A DNA stretch of 47,658 bases. Source: a virus. The stretch lies in the IMG/VR virus record IMGVR_UViG_3300028920_000101, positions 1 through 47,658 of that record; one strand, given 5' to 3'. The notes beneath the pieces were generated by a model. The model was not told the origin of the DNA. It did no database searches and saw only the letters and a list, made by a program, of their open reading frames with translations. The translations under genes and the position numbers were made by a program. Numbering within the stretch: the stretch's first letter is position 1; each line of letters starts with the position of its first letter. Of this stretch, positions 8,277 through 17,246 are shown in pieces.

Positions 8277-9542
8277 CTAGTAGGCCGAGGTCCGCACCTC
8301 GTTGATATCCACGATTTTGCCGCACTTGTTTCGCTGCAGAATCGCCAATTCGCAGCACTCCAGCGCGGTCGCCGTGTAGACGGCGTTCTGGTCGTTGCGC
8401 TTGAAGATGGGGGCGCCGGGCCCATCCCGCCGCCAATCCAAGGGGGCCTGGACCGCGAAGAGCAGCTCTTCGGGCGCGATCAAGTAGAACCGCCCGTGAG
8501 GACTGTCCGGGTCCGGCACGATGTTCACCTTGCCGACCGTGGTCTGGAACGTCGTCGTGACGATTCCCATGGTCGTGTCATCTGGGCGTAGACGAACCTC
8601 GCCCTCGTATAACTCTTCCAGCACCGTGCTTTGCCAGGTATTCGTCAAGCAAGTCATGCCGTTTGGCGCATTCTCGCCGGACTCCTGCTTGATGCCCATG
8701 AGCGCCTGCCGAAACAGCGTAGGCGTCATCGCACGCGCGGTGCCGGCCGAAAACAGCCCAGTGGCCCCGTTTGCGAGAACCGTAGAGCTGTAGCGCGGAT
8801 ACGTCGTGACGTTGACGTTTTGAAACGTCGTCGCGGTATCGTCGATCAGCTTGTCGAGCCCAGTGATCGCCCGCGAGTACGCACTGTCGTCACCCGTGCC
8901 CCAGACGACATAATCACCCGTCGCCTGGCCAGACGCCGCCAAGGTGGCGGATGGCGTGACGGTGGCCTCGCCGGCTGCCGTCTGCGCCCGGGCCACCTTG
9001 GAGACCTCGAAGCTGTCGTGGATGGTCGTCGGCGTGGTGGCGTCCCTTATTTCGAAAGACTTACCGTCCCAAAGTGCACGCGCGTCACGCACCGTAAACG
9101 TCGCACCAGACGCAGTAGCGCCGATGGTCGTCATGATCCCAGTGCCGTCGCGGGTAAAACAGTAATTCTCGTACTTCCTCATCCCCTCGAGCAAGCCGTC
9201 GAGCTCAGACTCGGTCACCGAGATCGACGCGCCCTCGGTCGTGGCCGCGTTTTTCAAAATCCCGTCTGTCGCCTGCACTGAACCTGTGAGGAATTTTCGG
9301 TATATTTTTGCGAACACGTAGGACTGCTTGCCTGCTGGAGGCAACTTGCCGCCGTCCTCGATGTTGCCGACGCCGACGTTGCGCGCCACGTGCACCGAGA
9401 AGTCGAGGCTTTCGCCCTGCCACTTCTTCTCTTTGGCCTTTGCGATTTGTCTCGCATTGGTCGTGTTGTTCAGAGTGCGCCGGATCCCAGGCATGTACTT
9501 GATCCACGACGCGCCATAATCATCGATTCCTACACCAGCCAT
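8277..9542 (-). CDS. Major capsid protein
   Basis: 421 residues, starting MAGVGIDDYGASWIKYMPG. It lies directly after a scaffold-like gene, which follows the portal, in the standard packaging-capsid order. A helical N-terminus and long beta/loop regions (SFEVSKVARAQTAAGEATV and others) are compatible with the HK97-like fold expected of tailed-phage coat proteins. GAGGTGAGG precedes the ATG. The strong hairpin downstream fits the high expression expected of this gene. Identity comes from context and size rather than a diagnostic motif. Confidence 0.78.
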   Translation of the reverse strand: MAGVGIDDYGASWIKYMPGIRRTLNNTTNARQIAKAKEKKWQGESLDFSVHVARNVGVGNIEDGGKLPPAGKQSYVFAKIYRKFLTGSVQATDGILKNAATTEGASISVTESELDGLLEGMRKYENYCFTRDGTGIMTTIGATASGATFTVRDARALWDGKSFEIRDATTPTTIHDSFEVSKVARAQTAAGEATVTPSATLAASGQATGDYVVWGTGDDSAYSRAITGLDKLIDDTATTFQNVNVTTYPRYSSTVLANGATGLFSAGTARAMTPTLFRQALMGIKQESGENAPNGMTCLTNTWQSTVLEELYEGEVRLRPDDTTMGIVTTTFQTTVGKVNIVPDPDSPHGRFYLIAPEELLFAVQAPLDWRRDGPGAPIFKRNDQNAVYTATALECCELAILQRNKCGKIVDINEVRTSAY

Positions 9543-9550
9543 GCCTCACC

Positions 9551-10510
9551 TCATGAGAGCGCCGGTTTTCCCGCAAGCTCCCATTTGTGGTACGAGTTGT
9601 ACCCCGCCTTTTGCAATTGCGACCACGGGGGATAGCTGTCCCCCGTCGCGCCGGCTCGCCCGCGCGGGGCGGGTGCAGGCGTCGACTGGCTGGCCTCAAT
9701 TTTCTGGCCACGGGTTTTGTACCCGTGACGGAGCGAGTCTCGCGCGTAACCGTTCAGTGTCGATCGGACGGATTTGACCGCCTCCATTGGCGGCAGCCGC
9801 TCAGTATGAGCGGTCATCAGGACCATGCGTGCGAGCATGTCGCGACGCCTCGGATCGACCTGGCCGCCCATTGCTGGAACGAGAACCTGATCGACCGCCG
9901 CATCGATCTGCTGATTGAGCCGCTGCGCTTGGGCGCGCCGCTGTGACAGCGTCTGCTGCTGCTGCTGCTGCTGCCGCATGCCCTGAAGCTCTTGCCGTAG
10001 AGCCTGAATTTCCGGGCCGTACACACCAGCCGCTTGCTTCTGGGCCTCCGTCAAAACCTCGCTCTTGAGCTGGGTGACGGGGTCGGTATCCGCCTGCTGC
10101 TGGGGCGCAAACTGGCGCAGCTCCTGCAACATCCGTGTCTGTTGCTGCTGGAACTGCTGCTGCATCTGCGCCAGTTGCTGCTGATGCTGTTGCTGCTGCT
10201 GCTGCATCTGTTGGCGATACTGCCGCGCACGTTGTGACAGCGCGCGGATTCGCCGCTCGGCCCGTGAACCAGGAGGCTCTGCGTCGCCCTCTCCGTCCGG
10301 CTTCTTTGCCGAGTCATCGTCCGCGAAGAACGCCTCGAGCTCGGCCAACTCATCGGGGGTATGGCCTTCAGTGTCAGCCGCCGCGTCCTGGGGTGTAGAC
10401 GCAGGTGTACCCTCGTCAGTCTGTGGTGCCGTTTCTGTCGACTCCGCGCCCGCGGCGGCATCTATGATTTCTGCCGCAGTCGTGCCCGTCGTCTGGTCGT
10501 CGTCGTCCAT
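9551..10510 (-). CDS. Scaffold protein
   Basis: 319 residues from the ATG at 10510 (MDDDDQTTGTTAAEIIDAA), chosen over an upstream TTG because GGGGGA precedes it. The first ~100 residues are acidic and low complexity. Residues ~105-190 are a long glutamine-rich coiled coil (QQ and QQQ tracts), and the C-terminal part is basic and helical. An acidic, coiled, Gln-rich protein between portal and coat is the classical scaffold layout; it guides coat assembly and is absent from the mature head. The CAG/CTG-type tracts make this gene prone to slippage. Confidence 0.8.
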   Translation of the reverse strand: MDDDDQTTGTTAAEIIDAAAGAESTETAPQTDEGTPASTPQDAAADTEGHTPDELAELEAFFADDDSAKKPDGEGDAEPPGSRAERRIRALSQRARQYRQQMQQQQQQHQQQLAQMQQQFQQQQTRMLQELRQFAPQQQADTDPVTQLKSEVLTEAQKQAAGVYGPEIQALRQELQGMRQQQQQQQTLSQRRAQAQRLNQQIDAAVDQVLVPAMGGQVDPRRRDMLARMVLMTAHTERLPPMEAVKSVRSTLNGYARDSLRHGYKTRGQKIEASQSTPAPAPRGRAGATGDSYPPWSQLQKAGYNSYHKWELAGKPALS

Positions 10511-10644
10511 CAGTTCCCCCGACGGTAACGCCGTCAATCGTGGTGTGGAATCCCAGCAGTACGATGCGAGCGAATCGGATTCGGTGACAGGCTACACCAC
10601 CGAAGGGGATTCGTGCAACCCCCTAGAAGTTCGAAGAAGATTCG

Positions 10645-12915
10645 TCAGCCCTCGTGGCGGGCTTGGCGCCGGGCGAGTTGCTCGCCGGATTGGTCGGCCC
10701 GCTGCACCATTTGCGCCGCGTCCGCCTGCGGGGAATTGGGCCTCTGCGGGCCAGGCTGCCCGCCTTGCTGCATGACCCCGCCCCCCCCGGGGGCGCCTCC
10801 AGGCTGCGGCGCTCGCTGCTGACCGACCATCGGTCCTGGAGCGAACGCGACGGTTTCCTCCATGGGCCGCTGCTGCGCCTGCAATATTTCCACGTAGGCG
10901 CTCCAGATGCGGCCGACCATCTCGACCAGCATCGGGTCCTCGTTGCGGCCAGGCCCCCGCAGCCACGCTGTCAGGCCCTCGACGATGATTTCGCAGTCGT
11001 CCCACGGACGCGGCACGAACTGGCCACCTTGCTTGATCATCTGCGGAATCGAATCCGCGTAGGCCCGCTCGCTCGAGTTCATATCCGGCGCGATGCCGGG
11101 CAGCCGCAGCCCCGCGGCCCGCTTGAACCCCTTGATGTCGACAATCCCGGTCTGAGGGTCCGTGAACACGCCGGCCTGCAGTAGCTCTAGGGCCTCCTGC
11201 AGCCGCAACGCGGGATTTTTCGATAGAGAGTCCTCCTCGACGAGCTCGATATCCCAACCGGGGCGCAGGTTCATTTCCTCCCACGTGTGGGAGATCACAC
11301 GGTCGCGCCCGGTCACGGTCCACGCACGCTCTGGCGTGTAATAGTGCTGGCCGGTCTGCAGGATGCCACGGTGCAGCTCCAGCCACTCCGTGCTGTTGTC
11401 GACCATGATCGGCGCTATCGCTTCGCTGCTCTGTGCCTCCTGGATCGCGGCGAAGCGCCCGCTCTCTCGTCCGCCGCCGTAGCCCATCTCTTCGTCCGTG
11501 ACGCCAAATTTGCTCATGATGCTCCTGGCGAGACGGTCGAGCTCGGCGTACACGTAGGCTGGGAACTGCTGTATCTCGAGGTACCCGGGCTTACCTCCGA
11601 TCGGGTTGTATCGGATGTGGCGACCGGGCTGATCATCCCATTCCGCCGTAGTGATGCGGGACTGCATGGGCACCAATTTTTGAGGATTGAACGTGAGCTC
11701 CCGCACCGTTCGGCACTGGGTCAGCAGCTTGTTGAGCTCGCGCTGTGTGTGCCAGGCGTGCGCGATGGGGCATTCTCCCCAAAATTCACCGTCGTTCGTT
11801 TCGAAGCGATGGACGTAGAACGGTAGTCGGCCCAGAAAGTACAGCGGGTGCTCCGACTGCTCGACGACCATATCATTGATGATCCTGATCAGCCGTCCAC
11901 GCTCGTACTTGCTCGTCGGCGCCTCGTGGAACGTGTAGAGGTAGACGTGGTCCTGCAGGAACTGGGTTTCGTTGTGCCACGAGAACCCATGAGTGTAGTA
12001 TCCGATCATGCGGTCGGTGTAGATGCCGTCCTCGGCGTGGATGTGCCGCGCCTTGTGCGGGTAGCACCGCCTCGCGTCGGAGACGGCCACCGGCTCCCGC
12101 GTGACGAACCAACGCATCTTGGTGATCTCGGGCTGGCCCGGCTCCGGGTAGCAATCGCGGGGGTCCAGCACTGTGACCTCGAGATCACCCTCGTTGATCC
12201 TGACCGTGGTCGGCACCTCCTGCTGCTGCGGCGGCTGAGCGCCGGGCGGGGCCATGCCCTGCTGCATCGCCATCTGCTGCTGCATCTGCATCTGTTGCAT
12301 CTGCGCTTGCTGCTCGGCGGCGCACACCTGGCACGGCTGCCCCGCCTGCTCGACCGGGCCGGTCCAGTGGCACGTCTTGCACCAGGCGAGGCCCTGGCCC
12401 GCGCGCTTGTTCCACCCGAGCTCGACGATGGACGTCCCCGCCCAAGGGAGCTGCTTCATCGAGCGCAGGAATTTTTTGCGCAGTTGCTCCTTGCGGGCGA
12501 TGTAGTCGAGGAACGCGTTTGCGATTTCGCTCGACCGTAAATCGTCCTGCTCGGTCGTCGCAGGCAGCACTTCCACGCCTGGGATGATGCGTGTCAGCTT
12601 GCCAGTCAGCGCGCGAGCCACGGGCCGCAAGACGTTGTCGACCGCGTGCATACGCTTCGTGTTGCCGTGGTTCCACGCGACGCGTAGAACCTCGTTCGTC
12701 GAAACGGATCGCAGAATGAGCTGATTCCCACGCAAGAAATTCAGGTAGAAGTCGGCATCCTGCTCCCAGCCGCTCCGAGCTTGCTCGGCCTCGTCAAATC
12801 GCTGCATGCACTCAGAGACGAGGTCGCGCTCCGACTCGGGCGGCGAGTAGTGGTCGTGCGGAGAGTACCCCTCCAGGATCCCTGTGGGGTCCGTCTGCTG
12901 AGTGTTCTCGGTCAT
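10645..12915 (-). CDS. Portal protein with zinc-ribbon and Gln/Met-rich insertion
   Basis: 756 residues, starting MTENTQQTDPTGILEGY, in the size range of podovirus portals. It forms the dodecameric ring through which DNA enters the head. Helical N- and C-terminal parts flank a region around residues 170-235 that is unusual: Cys179, Cys182, Cys195 and Cys198 form a CxxC-x12-CxxC pair, followed by a Gln/Met tract. The C-terminus is also Pro/Gln/Gly-rich. It is upstream of scaffold and coat and downstream of terminase, as expected. The start overlaps the preceding stop. Confidence 0.82.
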   Translation of the reverse strand: MTENTQQTDPTGILEGYSPHDHYSPPESERDLVSECMQRFDEAEQARSGWEQDADFYLNFLRGNQLILRSVSTNEVLRVAWNHGNTKRMHAVDNVLRPVARALTGKLTRIIPGVEVLPATTEQDDLRSSEIANAFLDYIARKEQLRKKFLRSMKQLPWAGTSIVELGWNKRAGQGLAWCKTCHWTGPVEQAGQPCQVCAAEQQAQMQQMQMQQQMAMQQGMAPPGAQPPQQQEVPTTVRINEGDLEVTVLDPRDCYPEPGQPEITKMRWFVTREPVAVSDARRCYPHKARHIHAEDGIYTDRMIGYYTHGFSWHNETQFLQDHVYLYTFHEAPTSKYERGRLIRIINDMVVEQSEHPLYFLGRLPFYVHRFETNDGEFWGECPIAHAWHTQRELNKLLTQCRTVRELTFNPQKLVPMQSRITTAEWDDQPGRHIRYNPIGGKPGYLEIQQFPAYVYAELDRLARSIMSKFGVTDEEMGYGGGRESGRFAAIQEAQSSEAIAPIMVDNSTEWLELHRGILQTGQHYYTPERAWTVTGRDRVISHTWEEMNLRPGWDIELVEEDSLSKNPALRLQEALELLQAGVFTDPQTGIVDIKGFKRAAGLRLPGIAPDMNSSERAYADSIPQMIKQGGQFVPRPWDDCEIIVEGLTAWLRGPGRNEDPMLVEMVGRIWSAYVEILQAQQRPMEETVAFAPGPMVGQQRAPQPGGAPGGGGVMQQGGQPGPQRPNSPQADAAQMVQRADQSGEQLARRQARHEG

Positions 12916-13370
12916 CAGTACGCCTCGTCCTCGTCCTCGAAACCCGCCGCGCCGGCCTGAAACTCTTCGCTGTCCTCCATGAGTTCGATCTCGTCGTCCA
13001 GCATGGCGTCGGTCTCGTCCTCGTCGGGCATCTGCTCGTGCGGCGAGAGGTAGAGGTCGCCATCCCCCTCGATCTCGTCCGCAGTGTCCTCCTCGAGCGG
13101 AATGCCGAGCCCCGCATCAGCGGGAGCCTGGTCGAGCATTCCCATCCCTTCCGAGAACGCGGGCATGGCAGACTGCATCCAAGCGCCGTGACTGCCCTCC
13201 TCGTAGGGATTCGCCTGAGAGTAGTCCTGATGAAGCCAGGGCTGCTGATGTTGCGTCTCGCTCTGGCCGCGCATCAGTAGCGCTGTCGAGTAGTCCTCGG
13301 TCTCGTATCCCGTCTCGGGTCCGAGGTCCGACAGCCCCATCATGGCCCCATAATCGAATCCGGCTGGCAT
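12915..13370 (-). CDS. Acidic hypothetical protein between terminase and portal
   Basis: 151 residues, starting MPAGFDYGAMMGLSDLGPE. It is very acidic, with a C-terminal half made largely of Asp and Glu (DEDETDAMLDDEIELMED), and rich in Met and Gln in the first half. GAAAGGGGGAG precedes the ATG. It may be a chaperone-like or DNA-mimic protein used in packaging, but nothing specific is recognised. Confidence 0.68.
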   Translation of the reverse strand: MPAGFDYGAMMGLSDLGPETGYETEDYSTALLMRGQSETQHQQPWLHQDYSQANPYEEGSHGAWMQSAMPAFSEGMGMLDQAPADAGLGIPLEEDTADEIEGDGDLYLSPHEQMPDEDETDAMLDDEIELMEDSEEFQAGAAGFEDEDEAY

Positions 13371-13382
13371 GATCTCCCCCTT

Positions 13383-13694
13383 TCAAAACACTTCGTACTC
13401 TCGCCCCGCCTCGTCCCGAACGACGTCTCGGGGCGCTGGCGGCATGCCCGCGTTGAGCCCCGCCTCGTGTCGCTCGAACTCGATCCGTTGCTCCCGGAGC
13501 GCCTCGCTCTGGTAGTCCCGCAACGCTCGCGCCTCGCTGGCGTCCTTGGCGTCCTTGCTCGCGATGTGGCGGAAGGCCTCCTCTGACAGAGCGCTCATCG
13601 TCGCCCGCTCGCCGCGGACATGCATCAGCAAGAGCACGCCGAAAATGAGACTCGGCAGCATCGCGCCGGCCGCGCAAATGATCAGTTCCCCCAT
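13383..13694 (-). CDS. Single-pass membrane protein with charged helical tail
   Basis: 103 residues from the ATG at 13694 (MGELIICAAGAMLPSL), chosen because GGGGGA lies upstream and it overlaps the terminase stop by 13 bases. Residues 2-24 form a hydrophobic N-terminal anchor; the rest is a charged helix rich in Glu, Arg and Ala. This is the topology of an inner-membrane spanin (Rz-like), and T7-like phages keep an Rz gene beside terminase. No outer-membrane partner is seen nested here, so the spanin call is tentative. Confidence 0.6.
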   Translation of the reverse strand: MGELIICAAGAMLPSLIFGVLLLMHVRGERATMSALSEEAFRHIASKDAKDASEARALRDYQSEALREQRIEFERHEAGLNAGMPPAPRDVVRDEAGREYEVF

Positions 13695-15571
13695 TCGTCC
13701 CCCTGGGCGCGGGCGCGGAACTCCTCCCACACCTCCTTGTCGTGTTGGTCGAGCTGCGACTGGCTCTCTTCTCGCGCCCGCTCGGCCGCCAAGTTGAAGT
13801 CATATAGCGAGAAAGCAATCGCGACGTAGAGTGCCACGGCCAGCGACATGACTCGGTCGTCCGGCATGCCGCTCTCTCCCCGGAATCGAACAGTCAGACC
13901 GCTGTCCGTCAGCTCCTGGCCGAACGTGCCCAGCTCCTCGAGCGTGTCGTCGCACATGACGTGCAAGGCCCGGTAACCCGTGCGGCGGTCCTTGATTTGC
14001 TGCTGCGTGATGGACACCATCGTCGATTTGCTGCGGATTGTCGTATCGACACCGAACACTGCATCTGCCGCAAACTCGACTTGGGTCTGGTCCGTGACGT
14101 CGCGAAACAGGTTCCAGTAACCCCAGTCCCGTAAGCATCGGATTGTCTCGTTGCCGGGACCATTACGCTCGATTACGAGTATCGCGCCGTTGTACAAAGC
14201 CCCGAGTTTGAAGCAGTCTTCCGCGAAGTGCTGCGGGTTGATCCAGCCATGGAGCTGAGCGACCATCGTGAACGTGAGCAGCCCCTCGGAGAACTCCATT
14301 CTGAGCACACTGGCACAGCTCGCGTCCCCTTTGATCAATCCCTGCGCGACGTCGCCGCCGATCACGTACTGGGCGGACGGCTCTGGATGCTCCCACACGC
14401 GCAGCGGCCCCTCGTCGTTCCTGATGAACAAGGGCTTTGGGTCAGTGTCCTGGTAACTGCCGAGGATTTCGCGCACGTCACGCCCGCGCTCGTCGGTGAA
14501 AACGAGAAACCCACGGGTGGGAGCACAGACTTCGTCGGCCATCGCAGCGAGTTCGAGCTGGTCAAATACGCCGGTTGCCGAGTAGGCCGCTGGCCGACCG
14601 TAGACGCGCGCCTCCACCTCGGCGGGTGACATCAACTCCATGGAGGCGCGAATTTTGTCGTGGTCCGCCAAGCCGGCAGAGAACTGATCTATCGTGTGGA
14701 GCGTGACCAGGCGCTGCTTGGTCCCTGGAACGAGCTTGGCGCCTTTGGCATCGCGCGTGAGGACCTTGTGACTCCAAAAGCCCTTGCCTCCCAGCGGGGT
14801 CTCGGTCATGACGAGGCCGCTGTGGCGCACGGTCTCTAGGCGCTTGAGGCACTCGCCCAGAAACTGCGCGGGCACCTGCTCGTCGAAATGGACCAGCGCG
14901 TACGCCGCGCCGGGCATGGCGGCCGGACCCTGCCTCTCCGAGAACAGCGTAATGGTGCTTTTGGCGTGGCGACACGAACCGGCCCTACCCGCAGCGGCGC
15001 ACTCGGGACACGACACTGTGATGATTTTGCGCGTGGCATCGTAATGGTTGAACCACTTCCCGCCTTCCGGGAACACCGGCGACAACGGATTGCCGCTTTC
15101 TCCGGTGATGTATTTGGGTTCGAATACCCGCGGTGCATACTTCGTAAAGCTGTAGCTCACGACGGCGATGTCAGCCGGGAGCTGCGGGACTTGGCGATAC
15201 GGATGCGACCCGGTTACGACGTAGTAGGCCTCCGCAATCGCGCTCTGCGTTTTGCTTATCCTGTTACCGCCGCGAAAATATCTGACCAGCGCTGTCGACT
15301 GATGAAACTCTAGAGCGACGTCGTGCGCTGGGCGGTACAGCGTCATCGGGTCGGCCTCGACGATTTGCGCGAGGTTGTCGCGCATCGTGCGCAGTGCACG
15401 AACGAACGCCACCGTTTTCTTTTGCTTGCGCTTCGCGGCTGGCCATTCTGCAATGATATCGCGGACAAAGCCGCTGTAATCGAGAAAATTCGAGACGCGG
15501 ACCTCGCCCTCGTCGTAGCCGGCCTCGGCGACTATCCGCCGGCACTCCGCCATGACGCTCGAATGGTCCAT
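13682..15571 (-). CDS. terL: Terminase large subunit
   Basis: 629 residues from the ATG at 15571 (MDHSSVMAECRRIVAE), which shares a base with the preceding TGA. The N-terminal ATPase has a Walker A-like GGNRISKT at 101-108 (Gly is more usual at the Ser position) and a Walker B LVHFDE at 226-231. The C-terminal RNase H-like nuclease has Asp407 in GGDVAQG, Glu468 in LVIERNG and Asp571/572 in MPDDR. A Cys188-x2-Cys191-x8-Cys200-x-His202 cluster inside the ATPase is unusual. It powers DNA packaging at the portal and cuts concatemers. Confidence 0.93.
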   Translation of the reverse strand: MDHSSVMAECRRIVAEAGYDEGEVRVSNFLDYSGFVRDIIAEWPAAKRKQKKTVAFVRALRTMRDNLAQIVEADPMTLYRPAHDVALEFHQSTALVRYFRGGNRISKTQSAIAEAYYVVTGSHPYRQVPQLPADIAVVSYSFTKYAPRVFEPKYITGESGNPLSPVFPEGGKWFNHYDATRKIITVSCPECAAAGRAGSCRHAKSTITLFSERQGPAAMPGAAYALVHFDEQVPAQFLGECLKRLETVRHSGLVMTETPLGGKGFWSHKVLTRDAKGAKLVPGTKQRLVTLHTIDQFSAGLADHDKIRASMELMSPAEVEARVYGRPAAYSATGVFDQLELAAMADEVCAPTRGFLVFTDERGRDVREILGSYQDTDPKPLFIRNDEGPLRVWEHPEPSAQYVIGGDVAQGLIKGDASCASVLRMEFSEGLLTFTMVAQLHGWINPQHFAEDCFKLGALYNGAILVIERNGPGNETIRCLRDWGYWNLFRDVTDQTQVEFAADAVFGVDTTIRSKSTMVSITQQQIKDRRTGYRALHVMCDDTLEELGTFGQELTDSGLTVRFRGESGMPDDRVMSLAVALYVAIAFSLYDFNLAAERAREESQSQLDQHDKEVWEEFRARAQGDEWGN

Positions 15572-15951
15572 CAGCTCCCGGTGACGACGACCTCGATCTT
15601 GACGGTTCCGGCGCCAGATTGGAACGTGGGAGCGACAGACGGGTCCACGTCGACGATGCGGCACCAGTCGCCCGCGGCGAGCTGAAACGAGCACGCGGTG
15701 GCGGCTCCGCTCGACGTGTAGCCGATGGTCACGTAGTCGGTCGCATGCAGGTTGGCGACGACCATGGCCTCGGCCGTCGCGAACTCGTCAATGTCCAGCG
15801 ACGTCGCCGAGCCGTTGACGACCTCTATACGTCGAATGAATCCCTCGTCTGGCGTCAGCTCGATTTCGTGCGACGTGTTGATGCTCGGCCGCGAGTAGTC
15901 GCTGTGCTGCGAGTACTCGACGCCGATGCGCTGCCGGCAATAGTCGGTCAT
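15571..15951 (-). CDS. Small hypothetical protein between the terminase subunits
   Basis: 126 residues, starting MTDYCRQRIGVEYSQHS. It is beta-rich, with alternating Val, Ile and Thr, and resembles the small virion proteins at 6640-6975 and 7796-8194 in composition. The stop overlaps the terL start (TGATG) and its own start overlaps the preceding stop (ATGA), so it is translated in series. No motif gives a function. Confidence 0.68.
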   Translation of the reverse strand: MTDYCRQRIGVEYSQHSDYSRPSINTSHEIELTPDEGFIRRIEVVNGSATSLDIDEFATAEAMVVANLHATDYVTIGYTSSGAATACSFQLAAGDWCRIVDVDPSVAPTFQSGAGTVKIEVVVTGS

Positions 15952-16400
15952 GACGGCTCCTTCTTCACTTCGGGCGCCTGAGCGAACACGGCAGTGGTGT
16001 TGCCGGCGAGCGTGTGGCGGGTGGGATCCCAGTCGAGCAGTTTGTCGATGTCCTCAGACGTCGCCTCTACGTTGACGTTCACGCGGCGCTGCCGTGAGCC
16101 CATCATGCCCCAAGCGCGCGCTTCGAGCTCGAGCCGCTTGCGATCCTCCTCACTGGCCTGGACCGTCCGTTCCTCGAACGCCTGCAATTTGGCTCGCAGA
16201 TACGCGAGCTGGTCGGCCTCGGTCGTGCGCGGCATGCTCATCAGCTCGATGGCCTCGTACCCACGCGCAGCCAGCGCTGCGTGCGCCTGCTCATTGATAC
16301 CGTCGACGTAGATGCGCCGGCGGCGGCCCATCGACGAGACGTCGGGGAGCCGGCGCTCGGGCGGGACAAACGGGCGGTCTTCGGTGGCCATTTTGGGCAT
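15948..16400 (-). CDS. terS: Probable terminase small subunit
   Basis: 150 residues from the ATG at 16400 (MPKMATEDRPFVPPER). A longer TTG-initiated form lies in the AT-rich divergent gap and is less likely; the ATG nine bases downstream is also possible. It is a basic, helical protein with a charged coiled segment at residues ~70-105 (LRAKLQAFEERTVQASEED). As the first gene of the late operon just upstream of terL, it fits the DNA-recognition subunit, although a clear HTH is not visible. Confidence 0.55.
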   Translation of the reverse strand: MPKMATEDRPFVPPERRLPDVSSMGRRRRIYVDGINEQAHAALAARGYEAIELMSMPRTTEADQLAYLRAKLQAFEERTVQASEEDRKRLELEARAWGMMGSRQRRVNVNVEATSEDIDKLLDWDPTRHTLAGNTTAVFAQAPEVKKEPS

Positions 16401-16498
16401 GTTCGGAATCTCGCAGAAAATCGCGTGTAATGTCCAGCGCTTTAGGCTAATTGACAAAGAAAATTCGGTTTTAACTCAACAAACGAAACGAGGCGAGA
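16401..16498. promoter_or_regulatory. Divergent early/late promoter region
   Basis: This 98-base gap separates the start of the minus-strand late operon from the first plus-strand early gene. Its centre (16440-16490) is clearly more AT-rich than the surroundings and contains TTGACA at 16451-16456, without a convincing -10 at the usual spacing. Promoters for both directions must lie here or nearby, but none can be placed with certainty. Confidence 0.5.
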
Positions 16499-16756
16499 AT
16501 GAAAACGATGATCCAACTACAGACTGACACGACCTATGAATGGGTCGATTGGACGTGCGTCGTGAACGTCAATTGGATCACACACACTGATGCGCTGGTT
16601 TGTCTCGACACCGGCCGGGTGGTCTGTGCTCGCAACCTGCCAGCCTATCTGTTGGCTCGCGAGTTGGAAAACCAGGGCATCGCCCGTGTCGTCCCGTGTT
16701 CGTGGTACAGGGAGTCCAAAAACGAGGAGGATGGCGCGGAGGACCCCGGCCAGTAA
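16499..16756 (+). CDS. Hypothetical early protein
   Basis: 85 residues, starting MKTMIQLQTDTTYEWVDW. The ATG is preceded by GAGGCGAGA. It is a small mixed alpha/beta protein with three Cys and five Trp residues and an acidic C-terminus. It is the first gene of the plus-strand early region. No family is recognised. Confidence 0.7.
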   Translation: MKTMIQLQTDTTYEWVDWTCVVNVNWITHTDALVCLDTGRVVCARNLPAYLLARELENQGIARVVPCSWYRESKNEEDGAEDPGQ

Positions 16757-16817
16757 CTCGCAGCCCTCACACCCCAGACAAGTAACTCAGCCGCATTGAC
16801 CCGCACCCGGGAGTACG

Positions 16818-16827
16818 GTACGCGTAC
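16818..16827. promoter_or_regulatory. GTACGCGTAC palindrome upstream of the basic early gene
   Basis: A perfect 10-bp palindrome lies within a cluster of GTACG motifs, 24 bases before the ATG of the 16851 gene, with TTGACC upstream at 16796-16801. It could be an operator for a dimeric regulator. The evidence is the symmetry and location only. Confidence 0.3.
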
Positions 16828-16850
16828 GGCCTGTAATCAGGAGTAACAGG

Positions 16851-17246
16851 ATGGCAAAGAAACCGACGTCTCGCCGCCGTCGTCGTCTCACCCCGCGAGA
16901 ACGCGAGCAGCGGCGACAGCAAGTCGTGAAATGGGCCGAGGAGACCGATTGGACAATCGAGAGGATCGTGGCGGCGGCAAAGGAGCGATACGGCGCGGCG
17001 GGCGACAAGAACGAGGTGTCGAGGCGCATCCGCGAAGCGCGCGGCGGCCTGAAACGACCGCGCAGGAGGACCAGAGAGGCCGCCGCGCCGCTCGAGGAGA
17101 TCCCGATCCCAGGGTCGGCGTCAACGCCCATTCGAGAACTGATCGAGAGGCTGCAATACCAGATGCGGGAGGAGGGCATCAGGGAGGTCAGAATCTGGAA
17201 TGAGAGGTACACCGAGGTCAGAGAAACCACGCACGAGACGAGGTAG
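16851..17246 (+). CDS. Basic helical DNA-binding-like protein
   Basis: 131 residues, starting MAKKPTSRRRRRLTPRERE. The N-terminus is very basic (RRRRR). A helical segment at about 22-60 (VVKWAEETDWTIERIVAAAK) has the spacing of a helix-turn-helix. A second basic patch (RPRRRTR) and a C-terminal coiled helix follow. AGGAG lies upstream. It is probably a nucleic-acid-binding regulator, but the family is not identified. Confidence 0.65.
   Translation: MAKKPTSRRRRRLTPREREQRRQQVVKWAEETDWTIERIVAAAKERYGAAGDKNEVSRRIREARGGLKRPRRRTREAAAPLEEIPIPGSASTPIRELIERLQYQMREEGIREVRIWNERYTEVRETTHETR

Noticed and set aside
10034-10237. Leucine-rich plus-strand ORF
   Set aside because: It is the complementary reading of Gln-rich codons in the scaffold gene; no Shine-Dalgarno and no context.
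10397-10440. CTGACGAG on the minus strand as another hammerhead core
   Set aside because: No GAAA box or helices around it; it is coding sequence of the scaffold gene. The same holds for CTGACGAG near 46970 and 19100.
12254-12505. Cys-rich plus-strand ORF
   Set aside because: It is the antisense of the Gln/Met tract of the portal gene.
16451-16479. TTGACA as a sigma-70 promoter for the first early gene
   Set aside because: No acceptable -10 at 16-19 bases; kept only as part of an unspecified promoter region.
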